A stretch of 32,902 nt of DNA. Source: VFZP01 sp043755595 (lineage in GTDB: Bacteria; Acidobacteriota; Terriglobia; Bryobacterales; Bryobacteraceae). Where the stretch lies: contig JAYUSQ010000295.1 of the NCBI GenBank assembly GCA_043755595.1, positions 1 through 32,902 of the forward strand, in the 5' to 3' direction. Below are positions 26,091 through 32,902 of this stretch, piece by piece (position 1 is the first letter of the stretch; each line of letters opens with the position of its first letter). Position numbers and translations under genes: made by a program. The notes below the pieces were generated by a model. That model had not been told where the DNA came from. It did no database searches and saw only the letters and a list, made by a program, of their open reading frames with translations.

Positions 26091-27204
26091 GGCAGGCAAG
26101 AAGACGGCGGACCGACCGATAGGTCCAGGTGTGACGAAACGCCGCCGCGCCGAAAACGTACGCTTGACCTTCCCTGAATTCAGCGAGAATCCCTGGTTGA
26201 CCGGACACGGTAGGCTTGGCCCGAATCGCTCGCGCCGTGCGAGCGGCCTCACCACGCTTGAGCTCTGCGCTGGAGCCGGAGGGCAGGCGCTCGGCTACGA
26301 ACAGGCTGGGATCGGCCATGCTGCGTTGGTTGAAATCGACAAACACGCCTGCGCAACGCTCCGGCTGAATCGCCCGGATTGGCAAGTCGCCGAGCAGGAT
26401 TTGGAGACATTCTCCGGTTCCGAGTTCCGTGGCGTGGACATCATCTCAGGCGGGCTGCCTTGCCCTCCGTTTTCAAAAGCGGGCAAACAACTTGGCGTCA
26501 AAGACGAGCGCAATCTCTTCCCGGCGATGATCCGATTGGTGGACGAAGTCCGTCCGCGGGCGGTGATGATCGAAAACGTGCGTGGAATCCTTGACGGGGT
26601 CTTCGAAGATTATCGCTTGCATGTAGCCGGAGAGTTGCGGAAGCTAGGTTATCAGCCGGGTTGGAAGCTGATGAATGCCTCCGATTTCGGCGTGCCGCAA
26701 CTCCGCCCTCGCGTGGTCTTCGTGGCTTTGCGCAAAGAATTCGCCGGACATTTCGCGTGGCCTGAGCAGAACAAAAACAAGCCTCAACCGGTGGGACAGG
26801 TCTTATACGATCTGATGGCGGCCAACGGATGGCGGGGAGCCAGAGCTTGGAGCGAAGCGGCCAATGAGATCGCCCCGACAATTGTGGGCGGGTCGAAGAA
26901 ACATGGCGGCCCCGATCTTGGGCCTACCCGGGCGCGGCGGGCATGGGCCACGTTGAACGTCGATGGCATCGGGATCGCCAACGAGGCGCCTGGGGCGGAA
27001 TTCGCTGGCCCCATGCCACGGCTCACTGTTCGAATGGTCGCGAGGCTCCAGGGCTTTCCCGACAGCTGGCAATTCAGCGGTTTAAAGACTGCGGCCTACC
27101 GTCAGGTTGGAAATGCGTTTCCACCTCCATTTGCCCGAGCGGTAGCCGAAAGCCTGCGGGCTTGCCTGACAGCCTCTCGCGCCGCCATCAAGGTAGCCGG
27201 GTAG
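26089..27204 (+). CDS. DNA (cytosine-5) methyltransferase of a type II restriction-modification system
   Basis: The 371-residue enzyme shows the C5-methyltransferase motifs in order: motif I LELCAGAGG (57-65) for AdoMet, motif IV with catalytic C125 in GGLPCPPFSK, ENV (162-164), the VPQLRPRVVF block, a variable target-recognition region (~230-315), and VGNAFPPPFARAV (motif X). It should methylate the site cut by the adjacent endonuclease and so protect the host. AGGA lies ahead of the ATG. About 50 basic residues precede motif I. Its stop shares one base with the start of the restriction gene. The 5' end overlaps the possible start of the opposing sigma gene. Confidence 0.94.
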   Translation: MAGKKTADRPIGPGVTKRRRAENVRLTFPEFSENPWLTGHGRLGPNRSRRASGLTTLELCAGAGGQALGYEQAGIGHAALVEIDKHACATLRLNRPDWQVAEQDLETFSGSEFRGVDIISGGLPCPPFSKAGKQLGVKDERNLFPAMIRLVDEVRPRAVMIENVRGILDGVFEDYRLHVAGELRKLGYQPGWKLMNASDFGVPQLRPRVVFVALRKEFAGHFAWPEQNKNKPQPVGQVLYDLMAANGWRGARAWSEAANEIAPTIVGGSKKHGGPDLGPTRARRAWATLNVDGIGIANEAPGAEFAGPMPRLTVRMVARLQGFPDSWQFSGLKTAAYRQVGNAFPPPFARAVAESLRACLTASRAAIKVAG

Positions 27205-28121
27205 TGTCCGCAGAGGTGGCGGAGGCTCTGTTCCGGTCCGCCCGGCGCGACTATCACGCCAACCTTGCAGAGAAGGTGCGGCGCCTCGATAAGGGTGTCC
27301 CCAGCATCGCGGACGCCGGCAATAAAGCAAGCAAGGACATAGCTGCCGGCATCTTCGGACGCATCGGGTTGACGTCCCCAGGCGAAAAATTGAAAGGCCA
27401 AACGGCCGGTAACGAATTCGAAATTTCGACGGCTGAATTCGTTCGTGAAACCTTCACGAAGTTAAGCCACCTTCGTCCTGGCAACTGGGTAGTGCAGAAA
27501 ATCGGAGCGAAGGAGCGGGATAGCGGCACCAAAGCGAACCCTCCCGAGAAGGATTTTCAGAAGCTCGTCAAGATCGCTCAATTTGAGCAATATACCCACT
27601 TGATAGCGATCGCCAAGGCGGCCAGCGAGAACCCGGAACTTGCCGCTTCACTCGGCGCCGATTATCTGATCAAACCCGACGTGGTTGTGTTCAGGCGGTT
27701 GGTCAGCGACAATGACATCAATTACACGGACCTGCTGATTGACGATGGCGTCGCGCTACTGTCTAGCTTGCGGGAGAGCAACGGCGGAGCGCCCTTGTTG
27801 CACGCCAGCATCTCCTGCAAGCTGACGATTCGGAGCGACCGGTCGCAGAATTCCCGCTCCGAGGCGCTCAACCTGATTCGAAACCGCCGAGGCAAGCTGC
27901 CGCATGTGATCGTCGTAACAGCTGAACCACTGCCTAGCCGCCTCGCGTCGGTGGCGCTGGGCAGCGGAGACATCGATTGTGTTTACCACTTCGCGCTCCC
28001 GGAATTGCAGGCGACTGTGAAGGAGTTGGGCTTGGGCGATTCCGAAGAATCGCTCAACATCATGATTAACGGCAAACGGCTAAAAGACATCGCCGATCTT
28101 CTTTTGGACTTGGCGGTGTGA
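27204..28121 (+). CDS. Type II restriction endonuclease, NgoMIV-like family
   Basis: From GTG at 27204 the product is 305 residues; the longer upstream frame lies inside the methyltransferase gene and was rejected. The active site follows the Cfr10I/NgoMIV pattern exactly: PD in LIKPDVVVF, 46 residues, K in ASISCKLTIRSDR, 13 residues, E in RSEALNLIR (PD-X46-K-X13-E). The strings HVIVVTAEPLPSRLAS and GDIDCVYHFALPEL match NgoMIV relatives. NgoMIV cuts GCCGGC, so a site with a CCGG core is likely, though this exact enzyme is untested. It overlaps methyltransferase by one base and vsr by four (GTGA), forming a compact three-gene operon. Confidence 0.9.
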   Translation: MSAEVAEALFRSARRDYHANLAEKVRRLDKGVPSIADAGNKASKDIAAGIFGRIGLTSPGEKLKGQTAGNEFEISTAEFVRETFTKLSHLRPGNWVVQKIGAKERDSGTKANPPEKDFQKLVKIAQFEQYTHLIAIAKAASENPELAASLGADYLIKPDVVVFRRLVSDNDINYTDLLIDDGVALLSSLRESNGGAPLLHASISCKLTIRSDRSQNSRSEALNLIRNRRGKLPHVIVVTAEPLPSRLASVALGSGDIDCVYHFALPELQATVKELGLGDSEESLNIMINGKRLKDIADLLLDLAV

Positions 28122-28546
28122 CCGATAGGCTCACGCCCGAACGCCGCTCGGAGAACATGCGCCGGATTCGCGCGGTCGACACATCGCCTGAGTTGATCGT
28201 CAGACGTCTCGCTCACTCGCTGGGCTTTCGCTTTCGCCTGCACGCCAGAAATTTACCGGGCAAGCCCGATTTGGTCTTCCCTCGGCTTCGCAAAATTATC
28301 CTCGTTCACGGCTGCTTCTGGCACGTCCACGAAGGATGCATCGAGTCTCATGTGCCGAAGACGCGGCTGGAATATTGGGGTCCGAAGCTGGAAGGCAACC
28401 GGCGTCGCGATCGTGCAAATGCCGCGAACCTTGAAGAACTCGGATGGAAGATCCTGGTCGTCTGGGAGTGCGAAACGGCGAATGCAAAGGCCCTCACCAA
28501 GCGTTTGAGCCGCTTTCTCCGCGCTACTGGTAACTCACGCCGGTGA
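28118..28546 (+). CDS. vsr: Vsr very-short-patch mismatch repair endonuclease
   Basis: The 142-residue protein has the Vsr layout: SENMRRIRAVDTSPE near the N-terminus, catalytic D51 in GKPDLVF, H69 in VHGCFWHVH, zinc ligands C66, H71, C74 and C118, and the YWGPKLEGNRRRD block. Vsr nicks next to T in T-G mismatches that arise when 5-methylcytosine deaminates. Its presence after a C5-methyltransferase is the usual remedy for that mutagenic cost. The GTG start overlaps the endonuclease stop. Its last 23 bases overlap the end of the convergent methyltransferase-like gene. Confidence 0.95.
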   Translation: MTDRLTPERRSENMRRIRAVDTSPELIVRRLAHSLGFRFRLHARNLPGKPDLVFPRLRKIILVHGCFWHVHEGCIESHVPKTRLEYWGPKLEGNRRRDRANAANLEELGWKILVVWECETANAKALTKRLSRFLRATGNSRR

Positions 28547-29603
28547 CGACGCCGCCCAACTCGCGCGAGTCGTCGCTTGTAGGCCCGATGGCTCGGTCGA
28601 ATTCACACTCGATGCGGGTGATTCCCGCCGGCAGATCTGCGCGCAGCGTGTAGCTTCCGGGTTCGGTTGCACAATGGTGGGCGCCGATTTCAGGAAGCGT
28701 GAGGGTCACCGCGCTGGCGTTCGCGAAAACGGCTTCGGGCAGGTGAACATGCAGCGTCATCGAACGCCATTCACCGGGCGGCAGCGAGAATGAAAAGCGG
28801 CGTTCGGTCCAACGCCAGCCTTCGCCAGACTCCTCATGCCAACCCTCGCCGAGCGTAATATTGGCAAGCCATCGGCGCGACCGAAGCAGACAGAACGCGC
28901 GCTCATCGGCAGACTGCGAATCCGGTCCCGACGCCACGCCTCCGGTTGAATAATATCGCTCAAGCTGCCAGCCCGCGCGCGCAACCAAGCGCCGGAGTCC
29001 GGCTTGATTGAAGATCCAGAAATTCGTTTCGTCGTGATTGAGTTGATCGGGATCGAGAAGATAAGCGGCCGGATGGGCAGGCACCGGTTCGCCTCCGGGA
29101 AACACTTGCATGATGCGGGTGCTCAGCAAGCAAGACCGAGCATAGTGCGATAGCGATTCGAGCAAGTGGAACGGGTTCTTGACGTGGTAGAGCAGCCCGA
29201 GGCAAAACGCCATCGAATAGGGACGCGCGGGAAGCTCAAAGCCTTCATCGAGGTTGACGTCGCAAATCTGAACCGATGAACCGCGTGCCTGCTTTAGCGC
29301 GGCGACGCCTGCCAGATGATTGTGATTTGTCCCCGCGTGGTCGAGCGCATGGATGTCCAAGTGCAGACCGAGCGATTCGACGAAGAACGAAAGATCCCCA
29401 TCGGCGCATCCAATATCGAGCACCGGCCCCGCACCCAGGAGCGCCTCAAAGTCTGCGCCCGGGCCGAGAAGCGGCACAAAATGCTCGAAGTTCGCCAGAG
29501 AGCAATAGGGATACCAAGCGACGCCAGCCACGCCTCGCTTGGTCTCCTCAAGCCGCTCCCAGAACTCCGCCGAGCGCCGGTACAGCGCCTGCGTCGTGGT
29601 CAC
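28524..29603 (-). CDS. SAM-dependent methyltransferase (CmoB-like core) with C-terminal beta domain
   Basis: The 359-residue protein has a class I methyltransferase core. VLDIGCADGDLSFF binds AdoMet, DIHALDH carries an acidic residue at the end of strand 2, and FCLGLLYHVKNPFHLLES is the post-IV region. The WYPYCSLANFEHFVPLLG lead-in resembles CmoB/DUF1698 methyltransferases. After residue ~235 comes a beta-rich tail (LPPGEWRSMTLHVHLPEAVF, LPAGITRIECEFD) of a kind seen in carbohydrate-associated proteins. The substrate is unknown. GTG at 29603 overlaps the stop of the isomerase/epimerase gene (GTGA), so the pair is translationally coupled. Confidence 0.8.
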   Translation of the reverse strand: MTTTQALYRRSAEFWERLEETKRGVAGVAWYPYCSLANFEHFVPLLGPGADFEALLGAGPVLDIGCADGDLSFFVESLGLHLDIHALDHAGTNHNHLAGVAALKQARGSSVQICDVNLDEGFELPARPYSMAFCLGLLYHVKNPFHLLESLSHYARSCLLSTRIMQVFPGGEPVPAHPAAYLLDPDQLNHDETNFWIFNQAGLRRLVARAGWQLERYYSTGGVASGPDSQSADERAFCLLRSRRWLANITLGEGWHEESGEGWRWTERRFSFSLPPGEWRSMTLHVHLPEAVFANASAVTLTLPEIGAHHCATEPGSYTLRADLPAGITRIECEFDRAIGPTSDDSRELGGVVTGVSYQ

Positions 29604-30703
29604 TTCTTCTTTTTCTTCTTGTGGGTCTCTTTGGCTGCGGGCGCGGCGGCGATCCCGGAAAGCCCAAGAATCCGGCGGTTGCGAGCGGCGTCAGAGCCCG
29701 CCCCGGCGAAATCGTCGAACGCCTTTTTCGGCACGTCGATGAGATGTTGCGCGATGAACGGCGCTCCCTCCGCCGCTCCCTGCCCCGCATCCTTGAAGCA
29801 GCACTCCCACTCCAGCACAGCCCATGACGAGTAGCCGGCATTCGTCAACCGCGAGAACACCTGCTTGAAATCCACCTGTCCGTCGCCGAGGCTGCGGAAG
29901 CGGCCCGGGCGCTCTTTCCACCCGAGATAGCCGCCATAAACACCGGATCTCGCCGACGGGCGGAACTCGGCGTCCTTCACATGGAACGCTTTGATGCGGT
30001 CGCCATAGAGATCGATGAAGCCGACGTAGTCTAAGCACTGCAGAACGAAGTGCGAAGGATCGTAGTTGATATTGACGCGCTTGTGCCCGCCGCACGCCTC
30101 CAGGAATTGTTCGAAGGTCGCACCGTCGTAGGTATCTTCGCCAGGATGCAACTCATACGCGAGATCGACGCCGTTGTCTTCGGCTGCATTCAAAATCGGC
30201 TGCCAGCGCCGCGCCAGTTCCTTGAAGCCCTCTTCCACCAAGCCCTCCGGGCGCTGCGGCCACGGATAGATGAACGGCCACATTAATGCGCCGGTAAACG
30301 AGGGCGAAACCGAAAGCCCAAGATTGCGCGAAGCCTTCATGACCAACAGCATCTGCGCCAGCGCCCATTCGGCGCGTGCGGACGGATTGCCGTGCAACGA
30401 GGCCGGGGCGAACGCATCGAACATGGTGTCGAAGGCTGGGTGCGACGCAACGAGCTGACCTTGCAGATGAGAGGCAAGCTCAGTGATGACGAGACCGTTG
30501 GTCTTCGCCTTCAAGTCGTCGCAGTACGCCTTGGACTCCGCCGCTTTGGCGAGGTCCATGATGCGACCGTCCCACGAGGGCAATTGCACGCCTTTATAGC
30601 CGAGCGATTTCGCCCATTTCGTAATGGCGGGCAGCGAGTTGAATGGAGCTTGATCGCCCATGAACTGCGCGAGAAAAATGGCTGGTCCTTTGATCTGCGA
30701 CAT
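29600..30703 (-). CDS. Sugar phosphate isomerase/epimerase (xylose-isomerase-like TIM barrel)
   Basis: The 367-residue protein shows the AP-endonuclease/xylose-isomerase barrel. Metal-ligand stretches are AYELHPGEDTYD (E), NINYDPSHFVLQ (D, H), KAFHVKDAEFRP (H) and WAVLEWECCFKD (E). Enzymes of this group isomerise or epimerise sugars or inositol derivatives; the closest style is the acidobacterial family with LGWKERPGRFRSLGDG. The C-terminus carries an unusual tail, AAPAAKETHKKKKKK, with six lysines in a row. It is the first gene of a two-gene operon with the methyltransferase. Confidence 0.88.
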   Translation of the reverse strand: MSQIKGPAIFLAQFMGDQAPFNSLPAITKWAKSLGYKGVQLPSWDGRIMDLAKAAESKAYCDDLKAKTNGLVITELASHLQGQLVASHPAFDTMFDAFAPASLHGNPSARAEWALAQMLLVMKASRNLGLSVSPSFTGALMWPFIYPWPQRPEGLVEEGFKELARRWQPILNAAEDNGVDLAYELHPGEDTYDGATFEQFLEACGGHKRVNINYDPSHFVLQCLDYVGFIDLYGDRIKAFHVKDAEFRPSARSGVYGGYLGWKERPGRFRSLGDGQVDFKQVFSRLTNAGYSSWAVLEWECCFKDAGQGAAEGAPFIAQHLIDVPKKAFDDFAGAGSDAARNRRILGLSGIAAAPAAKETHKKKKKK

Positions 30704-30734
30704 AGGGACGATGATATCTTAAGGGGCGGGCCGC

Positions 30735-30963
30735 GTGTGTGAGAATGAAACCGCGACCAACTATGCGGTGGCAATTCACGAAGAACCGGAGGGCGGATAG
30801 TGGGCTGAAGGTTCCCGCGCTGCCAGGTTGCTACTCGCAGGGCGAATCGGTGGATGAGTTAATGGCAAACATTCGCGAGGCCATAGGTGGTGTTTTGGAG
30901 GTCATGACGGAACAGGGCGAACATCCAGAACGGAATATCCAGATCTTGGACATCGCCGTTTGA
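30735..30963 (+). pseudogene. hicB: hicB antitoxin pseudogene
   Basis: One frame reads NYAVAIHEEPEGG, then TAG at 30798, then WAE. The next frame continues VPALPGCYSQGESVDELMANIREAIGG and runs to 30963. Together they spell a normal HicB-family antitoxin with a Tyr codon turned to TAG and one extra G near 30810. The apparent 74-residue frame starting at 30739 therefore has a false N-terminus. HicB neutralises the HicA mRNA interferase. A hicA remnant follows directly. Confidence 0.7.
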
Positions 30964-31060
30964 GCCGATTACCGGATCGGACTTTTGCCGGCTGTTGAAT
31001 TTCAATGGCTGGGGCCGCCAGCGGATCAGCGGAAGCCACCATATCCGTTGGCAGTTAAGA
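30962..31060 (+). pseudogene. hicA: hicA toxin remnant
   Basis: From 30962 the frame reads EPITGSDFCRLLNFNGW and then ISGSHHI, which matches the double-stranded-RNA-binding-like fold of HicA, including the SHH stretch with the active His. There is no start codon in this frame, and frame is lost after HHIRW (~31045-31060). The sequence then merges with the DinB remnant on the other strand. It is probably non-functional. Confidence 0.6.
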
Positions 31061-31074
31061 CAGTCTCCGCATCG

Positions 31075-31440
31075 TTACTCCTTCTTCGCCGACCATGGCG
31101 GAACAACACCACTAATGCGCGCGTAGCCGATCGACTGGCCCATATGCTAATGCTCGTGGTTTTGAACCAGAATTCGCAGCAGCACATCGTCGGCGGTAAC
31201 ATCTCTGCCGAAAAACTTCACAGCCTTTTGACGATCCACCTTCGGGTAGGCCTCGTGTACGGCGTTGTTCGATCCCTTGAGCCACTGGATTACTTCAGCC
31301 TTGGCGGTAACGGTTGTCTCCGTATTCTGCGCCATCTTCGGCGCGCCGGGCGGAAGCTTCATAGGTGGCCGGCAGGTAGCCGTCGAGACGGTCATTGACT
31401 CATGGAACACCTCCGGATCAGAACCTTTTCCCACAGCCAT
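31075..31440 (-). pseudogene. DinB-family protein remnant
   Basis: The minus-strand frame from 31440 reads ETTVTAKAEVIQWLKGS, then DDVLLRILVQNHEH, and hits TAG at 31147-31149. Reading on in the same frame gives HMGQSIGYARISGVVPPWS up to a TAA at 31075. This is the C-terminal two thirds of a DinB four-helix protein (typical end NHEHMGQS...GVVPP) interrupted by six extra bases (TAGCAT) that supply a stop. The N-terminal third is missing or scrambled. DinB-like proteins are metal-binding thiol-associated enzymes; none is expected here. Confidence 0.55.
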
Positions 31441-31594
31441 CCGTAGGCTTGAGAACGGCGTCGAAGTGTTTCGGTTTCAGGTTTCGCAAGGTGTATCGGG
31501 CGGTTCCGAACCGGCCGCCAAGTTTCGATAGGCGATTTCCCCGAGTGAGAATCGGTTGGACGAGTGGCTAGAGAGAGGCAGGAGCAAATTCGAA

Positions 31595-32902
31595 ATGAAA
31601 CAAGCACATGTGCTATGGGCCGGAGTGCTGGCGGTGGCCAGTGCGTGTTGGGGACAGGAGGCTGCGAAAATTCCAGAACGAGGTTTGAGGAGCACGGGTT
31701 CATTCACGATCTCCGATATCGAATCGATTGACAATGTGTCTGGAAGCGTCAGCCTTACCCTTCCAATAGCATCCCTACCACCCGGACGGGCTGGTTTCAG
31801 TCAGAGCGTGAACTTGACATATCATTCGGCAATCTACGACACCGAGATGCGCTCGATTGAAGTGAACTCGCAGCCTAAGACTCTCCAGAAGCTGATTCCG
31901 AAACCCGACGATGTCTGGGCGTTTGGCTTTCTCTACGGCTTCTACCTTGAGCAGCGATTCCCGCCGTTTCCCCAGGGGACGGATCCTTGCAACACGCTCG
32001 TCACTAAGTATTCGTTTCGGTCTCGATTGTTTTGCCGGACGGGAGCCGCCATCCCACTCGTCTGTTGCCGCAGGCAGGATTGTCGTCTGAAGATAACGGT
32101 GGAGACGGATATGTTCTCTACAGGCCGAACGGCCCCTCCCCATGCGTATCGGCTGCTCCAGCAAACACTACGATGAGCTATCACATCACACCGTTGACGG
32201 CAGCTACCTCCGGTTAGAGCATTGAGGCAATGCTACCTCCAACGGTTGCACCGGCAATTCACTTGCGCCCGATTTTGACTCTACTAAGGCGCTTCGTTGG
32301 ACCATCGCCTTTCCGGACGGTCGAAGAGCCGGGGGATGCAACACCGCCTATGGGCACAACGTTCTAATTGAAGCCGATGTGCTGCTTGACAAAAATGGGA
32401 ATTGGATCAAATTCTCACGCAGCTATTCCGGTGGTCAAACCGTACATACAATCACGGACGAGTTTGCCAGAAGTATAACTGTTAACCACGGGAACGGCAA
32501 TACAGAAACGGTCTCGTGGACTGGTCCCGGCGGAGAAGCTCTTACGGCCACAATCCAACGCGGAATAACCCCGGTGTATGATTTGATTTACAGGGGAAAC
32601 GCTACCGATGACGTGTACCGGTGTGATCCGGGTTCTTGGGGCAGGCTGCCTTGCTGGCCCGAACGTAGTGGGGATCGAGCTCGGTAACCTTCAAAGCGTC
32701 ACGTTACCCGGAGCGAAACCGGCGGATCCAGGCCGCCGGTTTCAGCTTGATTACACTTCCAATTGCCTCGATGGCAGCGGGAACCCAGGAAACTGCTGGG
32801 GCGAACCAGGAAGATGCCAAGGTGGGCTACAATCCGCAAAAGCCAGGACGCCCTTCCCACGCCTATCACAGCTATTTTATCGGGAACCTGCGGTTAGTGA
32901 TG
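31595..32902 (+). pseudogene. RHS/YD-repeat protein gene, multiply frameshifted and cut by window end
   Basis: ATG at 31595, preceded by AGGAG, begins a signal peptide (MKQAHVLWAGVLAVASACWG) and the RHS-type N-terminus FTISDIESIDNVSGSVSLTLP. Near 32030 homology moves to another frame (LPDGSRHP...NGGDGYVLYRPNG). Near 32180 it moves again (TVDGSYLRLEH) and meets TGA at 32223. The same frame continues with WTIAFPDGRRAG, LLDKNGNWIKFSRSY and ITDEFARSITVNHG. Near 32630 a further shift gives LQSVTLPGAKPADPGRRFQ. RHS proteins are large exported or toxin-delivering polymorphic proteins. With three frameshifts and a nonsense codon, this copy is dead unless read errors explain it. Confidence 0.7.

Noticed and set aside
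30985..31398. 137-residue plus-strand frame as a gene
   Set aside because: The same stretch is better explained by the hicA remnant on one side and the DinB remnant on the opposite strand.

Overview
The window is GC-rich bacterial chromosome, most likely from an Acidobacteriota relative of Bryobacterales/Solibacter. The main support is the large outer-membrane receptor with an N-terminal carboxypeptidase-regulatory-like domain, the DUF3604 and DUF4394 proteins, and the Tat-exported enolase-superfamily enzyme. The taxonomic call is inference from gene content.

Region 1 (1-10379) is a type I-G (formerly I-U) CRISPR-Cas locus. A four-gene interference operon (3' part of cas3, cas8g, cas7/csb1, csb2) has overlapping or near-abutting junctions. 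About 740 bp without an intact gene follow, holding a decayed toxin-antitoxin pair and a pair of 37-bp repeats. Then come cas2, a cas4-cas1 fusion, a 186-bp leader-like segment, and an array of 31 identical 36-bp repeats with 30 spacers. Csb2 should process the crRNA, Cas7 form the backbone, Cas8g contact Cas3, and Cas4-Cas1 with Cas2 acquire spacers.

Region 2 (10540-24565) is mostly metabolic and envelope genes: a zinc alcohol dehydrogenase, a beta-propeller/DUF3604 protein, a sigma-54 activator with a pseudo-receiver, a small exported protein divergent from a FAS1-DUF4394 pair, an M20-type peptidase, a TonB-dependent receptor and a galactonate-dehydratase-like enzyme. A frameshifted unknown gene lies at 16067-16460.

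Region 3 (24663-28546) is a second defence patch. A frameshifted ECF-like sigma factor is translationally coupled to an HNH endonuclease. It is divergent from, and overlaps the 5' end of, a C5-methyltransferase / NgoMIV-type restriction enzyme / Vsr operon.

Region 4 (28524-32902) holds a translationally coupled sugar isomerase/epimerase and SAM methyltransferase pair. Beyond it is a zone of gene decay: hicB and hicA remnants, a DinB remnant and a multiply frameshifted RHS/YD-repeat gene running off the window.
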